Below are positions 33,945 to 42,491 of a stretch of 64,000 nucleotides of DNA, in pieces (the stretch's first letter is position 1; the number at the start of each line of letters is the position of its first letter). The DNA lies in NCBI RefSeq assembly GCF_016862675.1, contig NZ_BONK01000004.1:62001-126000 (forward strand). Direction: 5' to 3'. This DNA is from Cellulomonas chitinilytica (GTDB lineage: Bacteria > Actinomycetota > Actinomycetes > Actinomycetales > Cellulomonadaceae). Below the pieces are notes generated by a model. It did no database searches. It was not told where the DNA came from and saw only the letters and a list, made by a program, of their open reading frames with translations. Both the position numbers and the translations under genes were made by a program.

Positions 33945-34502
33945 AACGTGCGCAACGCGGCCGCCACCCAGCAGCGGATCCTCGAGCACGCCCGCCGCCT
34001 GTTCGCCCGTGACGGCTTCACGGCGATCACGGTCAAGGCCGTGGCCGACGCTGCCGGCGTGTCACCCAACCTCATCACGCGCTACTTCGGTGGCAAGGAC
34101 GGCCTCTTCCTGGCGGCGACCCAGGTGGAGATCCCGGTCGTGGACTCCTTCAGCGGCGACCTGTCCGGGCTGGGCTCGCGCCTGGCGGCGAGCATCGTGG
34201 AACGGTGGTCCGGTGAGTCCGGGCAGGATCCGCTGCTCGTGCTGCAACGCGCCTCCGGCGAACGCCCCGAAGCCGCCGAAGCGCTCGCCGCCTTCCTCGA
34301 CGCGCACTCGCTCGAGCCGCTGCACCGCTACCTGCGCGACAGCGGTCTGGACGACACGGACGCCCGCCACCGGGCCGCGGCGATCGACGCCTTCGTGCTC
34401 GGCGTCTCGACCCGCCGCCGGGTCCTGCGTCCCGAGCTCGGCGACGCCGCCGACCTCCAGGCCTGGCTGGGCGCCACCATCCAGCGCCTCGCCGACGGAT
34501 GA
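33942..34502 (+). CDS. TetR-family transcriptional regulator
   Basis: 186 residues. The N-terminal HTH is RILEHARRLFARDGFTAITV followed by KAVADAAGVSPNLITRYFGG (about 12-50), classic TetR. The C-terminal domain (SGLGSRLAASIVERW to end) is the ligand-binding half. The ATG at 33942 is the last triplet of a perfect palindrome and sits 7 bases after TATCAT, so transcription is probably leaderless and autorepressed. The ligand is likely the substrate or product of the divergent epoxide hydrolase. Confidence 0.87.
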   Translation: MNVRNAAATQQRILEHARRLFARDGFTAITVKAVADAAGVSPNLITRYFGGKDGLFLAATQVEIPVVDSFSGDLSGLGSRLAASIVERWSGESGQDPLLVLQRASGERPEAAEALAAFLDAHSLEPLHRYLRDSGLDDTDARHRAAAIDAFVLGVSTRRRVLRPELGDAADLQAWLGATIQRLADG

Positions 34503-34556
34503 CGCACGCCGACGCGAGGCTCGGGACCCGCCGCCGGCCCGTGCGCGCGGGCGCCG

Positions 34557-35096
34557 CTACCAGTCGGTCGGGTGGACGTAGCGCGACGCAGGTGCGGCGA
34601 GCCACTGCGTGACCTGCATGACCAGCCCCATGTCGGCGAGCTGCGCGCTCTTGAGATTGGTCAGCCGGTTCGGGGAGCAGACGAGCTCGGCGCCCATCGC
34701 AGCCCAGGTCAGCGCGCGTTCCTCACGGCGCCCGTTGAGGTCCGCGTGCAGCTCGGCAAGATCCCAGCGGAGCCGCTTGTCCGGCCCGGCTTCGGGCAGG
34801 CGCGTGTCGCCGACGTCCACGACCTCACCGACGAGGAAGTCCTCCGGCGGTCGGCGCAACCAGCGCAGCAGGGGCAGCGCGTACTGGCACGACATCGTCC
34901 CGCGCACGGCGGTCCGCTGGAGGGCTCCCGGGCACAGCGCGTCGTCGCCCAGCTGAGCGTTGAGCACCGCCGACTGGTCCCACAGCTCGACGGCGAGGCC
35001 CCTCCACCGCAGTCCGCGGACGGACCGCTGCTCCTCCACCGCACGCATGAGCATCTCGCCGTCGAACGACACCGTCGACAGGGTGCTCGCGTCCAT
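34557..35096 (-). CDS. Hypothetical protein with two HTH-like segments
   Basis: 179 residues, soluble. Two similar helical segments occur: RGLRWRGLAVELWDQSAVLN...CQYALPLLRWLRRPPEDFL (about 27-90) and RALTWAAMGAELVCSPNRLT...MGLVMQVTQWLAAPASRYV (about 127-175). Both follow the XRE-like pattern 'W-hydrophobic-A-x-E-L ... L...L..WL', so the protein may be a tandem HTH regulator. I cannot assign a family. It lies 43 bases downstream of another small gene on the same strand. Confidence 0.65.
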   Translation of the reverse strand: MDASTLSTVSFDGEMLMRAVEEQRSVRGLRWRGLAVELWDQSAVLNAQLGDDALCPGALQRTAVRGTMSCQYALPLLRWLRRPPEDFLVGEVVDVGDTRLPEAGPDKRLRWDLAELHADLNGRREERALTWAAMGAELVCSPNRLTNLKSAQLADMGLVMQVTQWLAAPASRYVHPTDW

Positions 35097-35139
35097 GCGT
35101 CGACGCTAGCCGCACGCTCGTGGCCTTGCCAGACGCGTG

Positions 35140-35658
35140 CTACCACACGCTGTCGTCAGGGTTGAGGTCCTCCAGCTCCCACCGTCCCGCATCGACCCAG
35201 AACAGGTGGGGCCTGGGCGCGTTCTCGTACTGGGCGTAGCCGACGAGGACTCGGCCGCTCCGGAACCCGGGGTCGACGTAGGGGGCAAGCCATGCCAACG
35301 CGTCGCTCGCGCTCCCGGGGTCCGTCTTCCACGCGAACCGGCAGTCCAGGTTCCACCGGTCCCCCCACCCGGACCACACCAGCCGACCGTGCGGAACCGT
35401 GCCACCACCCATGGACGTCGAGAGCCACGAAGCCCAGTCGTGCCGCCACGGCTCAGCCTCGAACGGGTCACCTCCGGGCCAGCCCGCCTGACGCCAGTCC
35501 GGCGAGAACAGCTCCCACTCCTCGACCGTCGGCGACGGAAGACGGGGGACCTCCTGCCGAGCGTCAGGCACGGCCAGTGCCGCCACGGCAGCGAGCACGC
35601 CAGGCGGCGTCTGCGCAGTGAAGTCGAACGACAGGACGACTTCCGAGAACGACCCCAT
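35140..35658 (-). CDS. Hypothetical protein
   Basis: 172 residues, soluble, unusually rich in Trp (WELFSPDWRQAGW; WRHDWASWLS; WSGWGDRWN; LFWVDAGRWELE). The start MGSFSEVVLSFDFTAQTPPG is a plausible beta-strand entry. It resembles uncharacterised actinobacterial proteins of about this length that occur near cell-wall or immunity-like genes, but I recognise no motif. Possibly co-transcribed with the HTH-like gene that follows. Confidence 0.6.
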   Translation of the reverse strand: MGSFSEVVLSFDFTAQTPPGVLAAVAALAVPDARQEVPRLPSPTVEEWELFSPDWRQAGWPGGDPFEAEPWRHDWASWLSTSMGGGTVPHGRLVWSGWGDRWNLDCRFAWKTDPGSASDALAWLAPYVDPGFRSGRVLVGYAQYENAPRPHLFWVDAGRWELEDLNPDDSVW

Positions 35659-35854
35659 GCGGCGCAGCCTAGACAGGCGAGATGCCCTGAACGCGCCGAT
35701 CCGTGAGCGCCGGCGGTGCACCGTCCGAGTGAACCCGCCCCCGCTGGACCGTTCGCCTCCGCCGCGACGCGTAGCGTCCGATGCTCGCCGTGGGCAGGCA
35801 TGGCGCCCGCGATGCAGGCCCCGGTGCGCTGGGCCCAACGTCAGGGGGATCTCG

Positions 35855-36193
35855 GTGACCAGCAGCACCACGACCGGCGCGCTCACCGAGGGCGGACCGA
35901 AGGTCCACCGCTGGCTGATCATCCCGGTGGTCCTCGCCGTCGCGGTCAACTCCGCGTTCTCCTGGGTCGCCATGGTGGTCGCGGCCTGCGGCTTCGCCAG
36001 CTGCCCTCGTGACGTCTGGCAGACGGCAGGGCCGTACATCAGCCTGGTCGCAGGTCTCGGCGCTGCCGCGGTGAGCGGAAGCCTGCTCGCGTTCGCTCCG
36101 TGGGCCGGGCGCCGGACCCGGTCGGTCGTGGGCGGCGTGGTCGCCCTGGCCTGGGTCGCCTACACGGCCTGGTTGGCGCTGTCGCTCATCTGA
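35855..36193 (+). CDS. Three-TM membrane protein of unknown function
   Basis: 112 residues, GTG start after AGGGGG. Three membrane segments: WLIIPVVLAVAVNSAFSWVA, YISLVAGLGAAAVSGSLLAF and SVVGGVVALAWVAYTAWLAL. Two Cys in ACGFASCPRD lie between the first two, probably outside the membrane. No family recognised. It is divergent from the Trp-rich gene and convergent with the restriction-enzyme remnant. Confidence 0.65.
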   Translation: MTSSTTTGALTEGGPKVHRWLIIPVVLAVAVNSAFSWVAMVVAACGFASCPRDVWQTAGPYISLVAGLGAAAVSGSLLAFAPWAGRRTRSVVGGVVALAWVAYTAWLALSLI

Positions 36194-36255
36194 TCGTTCG
36201 GAACCCGGTCGGCGAGGTCGATCTTGCGCAGGTGCTCGGGTCGGTCGGGCACGGC

Positions 36256-36672
36256 TCAGGCCTCGCCGGCCGGCTCGTCCGCGCGGCTTCCCAGTTCGGT
36301 GCTGCGCCGGTTCACCATCTCGACGCGTGCGCGCTCCCGCTCTCGTTCGCGCCGTCCCCACATCTCGCGGACCAGGGCGCGTGCCTCGTCGCCTGTCGGA
36401 CGCTCCGCGGGAGGACGCGTGGAGTCGGTGCGATTCGCTCGCGCATCCGCGAGAAGACGCCTGGCCGTCGACGAACAGGCCCAGAAGGTGCCCTGGGCGT
36501 CGTAGGAGAAGAGCGCGATCCCCACCTGTTCTGCGTACGCGGTGGCCGGCGTGCCCGCGTCGGCGCCCTGGTTCGTGACGTGAGCGTCCCAGTAGCCCAG
36601 ATGCGTGCGCATGAAGATCTCGGCCGCACGTTCGGCGTCCTGCCACGACCCGATCGCGCACGAGCCACCCAT
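36256..36672 (-). pseudogene. Mrr-like restriction endonuclease, internal deletion remnant
   Basis: 138-codon frame. The start GSWQDAERAAEIFMRTHLGY, then WDAHVTNQGADAG, matches the entry of Mrr-type PD-(D/E)XK endonucleases, where WQDAE..AA.wMR..GY.DA.VT..GpDGGIDV is expected. Directly afterwards the sequence reads YAEQVGIALFSYDAQGTFWA, which corresponds to a point about 60 residues further on in intact relatives. The segment holding the catalytic GGID and QVK residues is therefore missing, in frame. No ribosome site is seen before the ATG at 36672. It is probably inactive. Confidence 0.55.
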
Positions 36673-36843
36673 TCGGCCCGCCGGCGACGGGTGAAATACC
36701 TCGGTGATTTGCACATTCGCGGCCCGCCTTGCACCAATTACACGCCCCGTCGCCGACGAAATAGCGTCGATGGTTTTGGTGGGACACGCGAATGTCCCGA
36801 CGCTTCCTGCATGAGACACGCACGGGCGAAGACGAGCACACCC

Positions 36844-38571
36844 ATGTCCACCAAGCGCAAGTACGCGCTCCTGACCCTGCCGATGACCGCAGCACTGACC
36901 ATCTCCTGCATCACCCCTGCGCTCGCGGACAGCCCTGGTGCGCTTCCGACGTTCACCCTTGGTGGGTTGCCGGCCGGCGGGTTCGTCACGCACAACGACT
37001 TCACGCTGACGATCGCCCCGGGTGCGGACGACCCGGTTCAGCGTGCGGAGGTCTTCGTCGACGGCGCGCAGGTCGGTCACTGGGGCGTCCCCTCCGTCGC
37101 GTTCCCGCTGGACGACCTGCCCGAGGGCACGCACACGGTCGAGGTCAAGGCGTACGACGCCGACGACGAGGAGTTCGTCGAGACCCGCACGTTCACGGTG
37201 GACACCCTCGTCCCGGACTTCTCGTTCACGTCCCACGGTCTGGCGGACGGTCAGACGACCGACGCGACCCACCTGTCGTTCACGGTCTACAGCGAGCAGG
37301 GCGCCCTCACGTACCAGCTCGACGGCGGTCTCTGGCTCGCGGCCACCGACAGCCAGCTCCTGGAGTTCACCGACCTCGCCGTCGGCGGCCACCACCTGCT
37401 CCTGAGGTCCACCGACCCGGCCGGCAACGTGATCGGCGGGTCGTTCGACTGGACCGTCACCGCCCCGGGTGGCGTCGACGAGGACACGACCGCCCCGGAG
37501 ATCACCGGGTGGGTCACCAAGCGCACCGAGGGGGAGACGACCGAGTACCGGGCTGCCGGGTTCGCGTGGCACTCCGATGACGACGACGCGACCTGGTACG
37601 CGTCCCTGGACGGCGCCACGCCCACCCGGACGGACGGGCGCAACGCGTTCTACGACGACCTCGCCGAGGGTGTGCACACCTGGTCGGTGTACGGCGTGGA
37701 CGCGGCCGGCAACGAGTCCGTGCCGTTCACGGTGACGTGGACCATCGCGTTCGCGGACGTCCCCGAGGACAACCCTGCCCCCGTCGTCACGTGGGTGCGC
37801 ACGCCCGCTGCGTCGAGCACGGCCACGACGGCGACGTTCTCGGTCTCCGCGACCGAGGGCTCCAGCGTCGAGTACGTCCTGGACCTCCCCGAGGACGCCC
37901 AGATGGCCGACCCGATCCCAGTGGAGGGTTCGCAGTTCACGCTGACCGGCCTGTCCGTCGGGCAGCACACGATCCAGGTCAGCGCCGTCAAGGACGGCCG
38001 GTACTCCGAGGTGCTGACCTACGCGTGGACGGTCACCGCCGCGTCCGTCACGCCGCCGGCCGTCTCGGCCCCGTCGGCAGAGCGTGCCGACCTGCGTGCG
38101 CGTGCGACGGATGTGCCCGCCGACGTCATCGCCGCCGGGGTCCAGCGGGGTGCACGCGGTGAGGTCGTCTCGCTGATCCAGCGCGTTGTCGGCGCAGACA
38201 CCGACGGCCGTTTCGGTCCGCAGACCCGGGCGGCGATCAAGGCGTTCCAGACGGCGCACGGCCTCAAGGACGACGGGATCGTCGGCCCGAAGACGTGGGC
38301 CGCCATCCTCGCGGTCCTGGCCGGTGACGGCGAGCTCGCACCGGCGCGGCCGGCTGCGGGCGCCATCGCGAGCTCGGTCGTCAGTGCCGGCATCAACCGC
38401 GGTGACCGAGGTGGCGCCGTCGCGATCATCCAGCGGGCTCTCGGCGTGCGCGTCACCGCCACCTTCGACCTGCGCACTCGTGCGGCGGTCCAGGCGTTCC
38501 AGCGCGCGCACGGCCTCCAGGCCGACGGGATCGTCGGCCCCCTGACGTGGGCGGCGATCGTCGCCGGCTGA
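36844..38571 (+). CDS. Secreted protein with Ig-like repeats and two peptidoglycan-binding domains
   Basis: 575 residues. The signal peptide (MSTKRKYALLTLPMTAALTI, ending in PALA before DSPG) gives a mature surface protein. Residues about 35-420 hold four Ig-like beta modules with VDTLVPDFSF, VDAAGNESVPFTVTW and similar strands. Two C-terminal PG_binding_1 domains follow: GEVVSLIQRVVGADTDGRFG...GLKDDGIVGPKTWAAI and GAVAIIQRALGVRVTATFDL...GLQADGIVGPLTWAAI. No catalytic domain is visible, so it is likely an adhesin or wall-associated binding protein. A strong hairpin terminator follows. Confidence 0.82.
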   Translation: MSTKRKYALLTLPMTAALTISCITPALADSPGALPTFTLGGLPAGGFVTHNDFTLTIAPGADDPVQRAEVFVDGAQVGHWGVPSVAFPLDDLPEGTHTVEVKAYDADDEEFVETRTFTVDTLVPDFSFTSHGLADGQTTDATHLSFTVYSEQGALTYQLDGGLWLAATDSQLLEFTDLAVGGHHLLLRSTDPAGNVIGGSFDWTVTAPGGVDEDTTAPEITGWVTKRTEGETTEYRAAGFAWHSDDDDATWYASLDGATPTRTDGRNAFYDDLAEGVHTWSVYGVDAAGNESVPFTVTWTIAFADVPEDNPAPVVTWVRTPAASSTATTATFSVSATEGSSVEYVLDLPEDAQMADPIPVEGSQFTLTGLSVGQHTIQVSAVKDGRYSEVLTYAWTVTAASVTPPAVSAPSAERADLRARATDVPADVIAAGVQRGARGEVVSLIQRVVGADTDGRFGPQTRAAIKAFQTAHGLKDDGIVGPKTWAAILAVLAGDGELAPARPAAGAIASSVVSAGINRGDRGGAVAIIQRALGVRVTATFDLRTRAAVQAFQRAHGLQADGIVGPLTWAAIVAG

Positions 38572-38587
38572 CACCAGGCCGCTGACC

Positions 38588-38632
38588 CGACGAAGCCCCC
38601 GACCTTCCGTGTGAAGGTCGGGGGCTTCGTCG
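38588..38632. terminator. Strong bidirectional hairpin terminator
   Basis: A perfect 20-base-pair stem with a 5-base loop (CGTGT) between the convergent secreted-protein and VOC genes. The inner 17 pairs run CGAAGCCCCCGACCTTC (38591-38607) against 38613-38629. There is no T-run, which is common for actinobacterial terminators. Confidence 0.8.
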
Positions 38633-38656
38633 CTCGCCGCTCACCACGGGGGCCCG

Positions 38657-39055
38657 CTAGCGAGCGACCCGGCCCCGGGCATCGGTGCCGGTCGGGGTGA
38701 AGACGTTGACGAGGTTGCCGTCCGGGTCGCGGAACAGGAGCGACCGGTTGCCCCACGGCATGGTCGTCGGCGTGTTGACGAAGACGTCCACGACGTCCTG
38801 CAGCGCGAGGTAGACCGCATCGACGTCGTCCACGAGGAAGTCGAGGATGACGGAACGGTTGGCACCCGACCGTGCCGCGTCCTCCCCGAGCAGCGGCACG
38901 GTGGCGGAGCTCGCGAGCGCCAGCGTCCCCGACTCCGTGCGCAGCTCGGCGAACAGTGGGTGCAGCCGGACGGCGGCCACGCCGGTCACCTTCTCGTAGA
39001 AGGCGACGAGGGCGTCGACGTCGTCGGTGATGATGCGGGTGGCGGCGAGCTGCAC
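38657..39055 (-). CDS. VOC-family (glyoxalase/bleomycin-resistance-like) protein
   Basis: 132 residues from a GTG at 39055 with GAGGAG upstream. The VOC pattern is clear: ATRIITDDVDALVAFYEKVT, then LDFLVDDVDAVYLALQDVVD and LLFRDPDGNLVNVFTP. The specific substrate is unknown. It is divergent from a WYL-domain regulator, with a 25-base palindrome between, so the regulator probably controls it. Confidence 0.85.
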   Translation of the reverse strand: MQLAATRIITDDVDALVAFYEKVTGVAAVRLHPLFAELRTESGTLALASSATVPLLGEDAARSGANRSVILDFLVDDVDAVYLALQDVVDVFVNTPTTMPWGNRSLLFRDPDGNLVNVFTPTGTDARGRVAR

Positions 39056-39116
39056 GGCGTCTCCTCGGTCAGGGTCGCCTCCGCGGATGCGGCGGGTGAC
39101 GTCGACGCTAGGAGGA

Positions 39117-39141
39117 ATACCGGGCGGTTCCTGCCCGGTAT
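39117..39141. promoter_or_regulatory. Palindromic operator between VOC and WYL-regulator genes
   Basis: ATACCGGGC (39117-39125) and GCCCGGTAT (39133-39141) are perfect 9-base inverted arms separated by 7 bases. The element lies 18 bases before the regulator GTG and 62 bases before the VOC start. It is the obvious candidate binding site for the divergent WYL protein. Confidence 0.6.
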
Positions 39142-39158
39142 GGCGGGAGAATGGCGAC

Positions 39159-40223
39159 GTGACGTCGACGACCTCGCGCGTGCTGCAGCTCCTGGAGCTC
39201 CTGCAGTCGGCGGACATCCGCACGGTCACCGAGCTCGCCGAGCGGCTCGCCGTGAACGAGCGCACCGTGCGCCGCCACGTGCAGCACCTCCTGGACCTGG
39301 AGATCCCGGTCGAGTCGGTGCGAGGGCGCTACGGCGGATACCGGATCCGGGCCGGCTACCGCATGCCACCGGTCATCCTCAGCGACGACGAGGCCGTCGC
39401 CCTCCTGCTCGGCCTCGTTCACGCACAGGCCGGTGCGGACGCGCCGGACGTCGCGATCCAGACCGCCATGTCGAAGATCCGACGATCGTTGCCGGCCCAG
39501 ACCGCGCGGCGCCTCGAGTCGCTCCTGGAGACGGCCGTGCTCGACGCCCCGACGCACCGCGACGTCCCCGACGCGGGCTCGCTGCTGACGATCGCCGATG
39601 CGATCAAGCAACGACGACCGCTCGACCTGCGATATCTGGACGCGGCCGGCACACCCTCGCGCCGAACGGTGCTCCCCTACGACCTGATCGCGCACTCGGG
39701 TCGCTGGTACCTGATCGCCTTCGACACCGCGCGGCGATCGGAGCGCACCTTCCGGGTCGACCGCATCCGCACCGCTCGGGCGGTCTCCGGCGCCTTCGAG
39801 CCGCCGGCGAGACGCGAGGCGATCTCCCGTCTGGTCGACGGCTTCGCCGACGCCGACTACCCGTGGCGGGTCGTGCTCCGCATCCGAGCGTCCGACGAGC
39901 ACATCCGCCGGCACCTTCCGGCGAGCGTGGCCGTCCTGCGACCCGTCCCGGAGCTCGACGGCGATGGCCCGCCTACCTGGCACCGTGCCGACATCCGCGC
40001 GCACACGCTCGACTGGATCCCTGCCGTCATCGCCGCGCTCGACTGCGACGTCGTCATCGAGGGTCCCGAAGAGCTTCGGCAGGCCGCTCGAGCCGCAGCG
40101 ACAAGGCTGCTCGACGCTGCCGACGCCTCCGGGGGCACCACGGCCCGACCGGACGTCTCGAAAGCCGGGCCGGCGACCAGAGGGAGGAAGACGCCTCGCA
40201 CGGGTTCGACCGTCGCACCGTGA
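39159..40223 (+). CDS. WYL-domain transcriptional regulator (YafY type)
   Basis: 354 residues, GTG start with GGGAG upstream. The N-terminal winged helix is LLELLQSADIRTVTELAERL followed by AVNERTVRRHVQHLL (about 9-45), and YGGYRIRAGYRMPPVILSDDE is the typical linker. The WYL domain contains LLTIADAIKQRRPLDLRYLD, LIAHSGRWYLIAFDTARRSE and RTFRVDRIRTA. WYL proteins sense nucleic acids or nucleotides, or act as plain repressors. The C-terminal 40 residues are low-complexity. It is divergent from the VOC gene it likely controls. Confidence 0.87.
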   Translation: MTSTTSRVLQLLELLQSADIRTVTELAERLAVNERTVRRHVQHLLDLEIPVESVRGRYGGYRIRAGYRMPPVILSDDEAVALLLGLVHAQAGADAPDVAIQTAMSKIRRSLPAQTARRLESLLETAVLDAPTHRDVPDAGSLLTIADAIKQRRPLDLRYLDAAGTPSRRTVLPYDLIAHSGRWYLIAFDTARRSERTFRVDRIRTARAVSGAFEPPARREAISRLVDGFADADYPWRVVLRIRASDEHIRRHLPASVAVLRPVPELDGDGPPTWHRADIRAHTLDWIPAVIAALDCDVVIEGPEELRQAARAAATRLLDAADASGGTTARPDVSKAGPATRGRKTPRTGSTVAP

Positions 40224-40285
40224 CCCGTCAGGCTGCGCGGCGCGGTCCGGCCACGTCACCCGCAGCAGGTGTGTGACCATGACGC

Positions 40286-40645
40286 ATGGCCGTCCTCGAG
40301 GATGTCCGATGGCTGGGCACAGAGCTGGAGCGGTCCTCTCCGGCCTACGTGCGCGGTCGGCTGAAGTTCCGCGTCAAGCAGATCGTCTACGTCGCGTTCT
40401 CCCTCGACGAGCGGATCATGGGCTTCGCCTTTCCCCGGGAGGAACGGGGAGCGCTCGTCGCGAGCGACCCACGCAAGTTCCAGCTCCCGAGCGAGTCCGA
40501 TCTGCGCTTCAACTGGGTGCAGGCCGACCTCGCGGCCCTGGATCCGGCCGAGGCGCGCGAGCTCGTCGTCGACGCCTGGCGCATGGTCGTCCCGCAGAAG
40601 ATCGCGCGAGCCTACGACCTCGCTCATCCCGCCGGGCCCGGCTGA
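40286..40645 (+). CDS. MmcQ/YjbR-family DNA-binding-like protein
   Basis: 119 residues. The pattern GRLKFRVKQIVYVAFSLDER, FAFPREERGALVASDPRKF, and the C-terminal helix ELVVDAWRMVVPQKIARAYD fits the MmcQ/YjbR fold (CyaY-like), a small cytoplasmic domain of uncertain role. Single gene; the next gene on the strand starts 107 bases later. There is no clear ribosome site before the ATG at 40286. Confidence 0.8.
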   Translation: MAVLEDVRWLGTELERSSPAYVRGRLKFRVKQIVYVAFSLDERIMGFAFPREERGALVASDPRKFQLPSESDLRFNWVQADLAALDPAEARELVVDAWRMVVPQKIARAYDLAHPAGPG

Positions 40646-40752
40646 ACCTGAGCCGCCCCGGTGGACGCCACGGTCGCGCTCGCCCGCCGTGGCCCGTTCG
40701 TGATCAGCACGTCGGGTGACGCTGCCCGGCGGGACTGTGCTGCAGTAGGTGC

Positions 40753-41727
40753 GTGGACGGTCCCGATCTGGCCCGACAGTTCGCCCTCGGCGGTGGCGCG
40801 AGGCTGTCCGACGGCCCGGTCGCGAGAGGCAAGCAGGGCGTGGTGTGGCGGCTGGACACGACGGATGGCAGCTGGGCGGTGAAGGTCCCGTTCACCCCGT
40901 CGCACGAGGACGAGGTGCGGCCGTCGGCGGAGTTCCAGGAGGCGGCACACCTCGCGGGCGTGCCCACGCCGCAGATCCGACGCACGACCGACGGGTGCGT
41001 GTTCGCGGACGTGGGAGATCGCCGGGTGAGGGTCTACGAGTGGGTCGACCTCGGAGCCCCGGACACCGGTCTCGACCCAGCGCTCGTGGGCGCGGTCGTC
41101 GCCCGTATCCACGGCGTGCAGATCGACGACCCCCGCCCGCTCCACCCGTGGTACCACGAGCCCGTCGGCGCCGGTCGCTGGGACGAGGTGGTCACGCAGG
41201 TGCGGGACGGTGGCGCGCCGTTCGCGGGTCGGCTCGCCGCGCTGCGCGACGAGCTGGTCGCGCTCGAGTCCTGGATCGAGCCACCCGAGGCAGTGCGGTC
41301 CTGCCACCGTGACCTGTGGGCCGACAACGTGCTGCCCACCGCGAGCGGTGGGCTGTGCGTCATCGACTGGGACAACAGCGGGCCGGCAGACCCGAGCCAG
41401 GAGCTCGCGTGCGTGCTGTTCGAGTTCGGGCGCTCCGACCCGGGTCGAGCGCGCGCGCTGATGGGGGCCTACCAGGACGCCGGCGGCCCAGGGCGGGTCG
41501 ACCGACCTGGGCACTTCTCGATGCTCATCGCCGAGCTCGGGCACATCACCGAGATGGCGGCGACGGACTGGTTGCAGCCCAACGCCCGCTCCCCCGACCG
41601 CGCGGACTCGACCGCCTGGATCAACGAGGTGCTGGAGGATCCACACACCCGCAGGAGGCTTCGAGACCTGCTCGACGTGACCCGCGCTGTGCCGCCGGGC
41701 CCGGGAACCGGCCCGTTGGCGCCCTGA
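40753..41727 (+). CDS. Aminoglycoside phosphotransferase-family kinase
   Basis: 324 residues, GTG start. The APH/choline-kinase fold is visible: nucleotide-binding GKQGVVWRLDTTDGSWAVKV (Lys in AVKV), catalytic CHRDLWADNVLP (HxDxxxxN) and metal-binding CVIDWDNSGPADP. Family members phosphorylate aminoglycosides, sugars or choline; the substrate cannot be told here. No resistance-gene context is present, so a housekeeping kinase is as likely as resistance. Confidence 0.85.
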   Translation: MDGPDLARQFALGGGARLSDGPVARGKQGVVWRLDTTDGSWAVKVPFTPSHEDEVRPSAEFQEAAHLAGVPTPQIRRTTDGCVFADVGDRRVRVYEWVDLGAPDTGLDPALVGAVVARIHGVQIDDPRPLHPWYHEPVGAGRWDEVVTQVRDGGAPFAGRLAALRDELVALESWIEPPEAVRSCHRDLWADNVLPTASGGLCVIDWDNSGPADPSQELACVLFEFGRSDPGRARALMGAYQDAGGPGRVDRPGHFSMLIAELGHITEMAATDWLQPNARSPDRADSTAWINEVLEDPHTRRRLRDLLDVTRAVPPGPGTGPLAP

Positions 41728-41767
41728 GACGGGCCAGCACGTCGTCCGCGAGCTCGGCCGAGCAAAG

Positions 41768-42250
41768 CTAACGGGCCGGTCGCGCTGCCGCGATCAGAGC
41801 ATCGAGCTCGGCCAGCCGCCCGCCTGAGAACAGCTCCGCAGGCATGAATCGCCGCACGGAGGAGCTACGCATCCGCACGAGCGCGACGTCCCCACGTACC
41901 GCTATGCCCTCGAGCGCCGCGTAGAAGGTGGTCGACTCTCCGGTCGGGCCACTGACCCACAGGCCTTCGTCGTCGCAGCGCGCCCGATAGCAAGAGCCGA
42001 CCGGCGCCTGACCCGCAAGCTGCGTTCGAGTCCGGCGTTCCAGGAAGTACAAGCCGAGCACGATGCCGAGCACGAGCCCGACGATCAACGCGAGCTGGCC
42101 CATCCAGAGGAGGCCCGTCGCGACGAGAAGCAGACCGACGCCCGCCAGCCGCGCGCCGCGAAGCAGCTCGACCGCGAAGAGCCGCGCCGCCCGGCGCGCG
42201 AAACCGGCGCCGACGACCGCGGTCCTCTCGCTTCGGACGTCAGGCTCCAT
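41768..42250 (-). CDS. YcxB-like membrane protein
   Basis: 160 residues from the ATG at 42250. Two adjacent membrane segments (GARLAGVGLLLVATGLLWMG; LALIVGLVLGIVLGLYFLE) are followed by a cytoplasmic domain with DDEGLWVSGPTGESTTFYAA, IAVRGDVALVRMRSSSVRRF and MPAELFSGG, the YcxB C-terminal pattern. Function of the family is unknown. It is convergent with the kinase gene and divergent from the S66 peptidase gene. Confidence 0.75.
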   Translation of the reverse strand: MEPDVRSERTAVVGAGFARRAARLFAVELLRGARLAGVGLLLVATGLLWMGQLALIVGLVLGIVLGLYFLERRTRTQLAGQAPVGSCYRARCDDEGLWVSGPTGESTTFYAALEGIAVRGDVALVRMRSSSVRRFMPAELFSGGRLAELDALIAAARPAR

Positions 42251-42491
42251 GCCGGGTGACGCTAGTGCCGGCGAGCTGCGCACGCCGGTGCTTCCGCCCG
42301 CAGTTCAGTCGACCAGCCCAACTGGCGATCAGTCATCGACCGTGCAGGCCGCCGACCTGACTGCTTCTCAGCGAGGGCAGCAACCGCAACGCGCCTGCAC
42401 TCCGGTTGGCTCCGCTTTGAAGCAGGTAGTGCAGCAGTCGAGACGCACGACGGCCTGTCCGCGGCGCTCAGACTTTCGTGCGGCTGGCACG

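Noticed and set aside
42342..42400. Inverted arms GTGCAGGC and GCCTGCAC about 43 bases apart before the S66 peptidase gene
   Set aside because: Only 8-base arms with a long spacer in GC-rich DNA; expected by chance and no promoter link seen.
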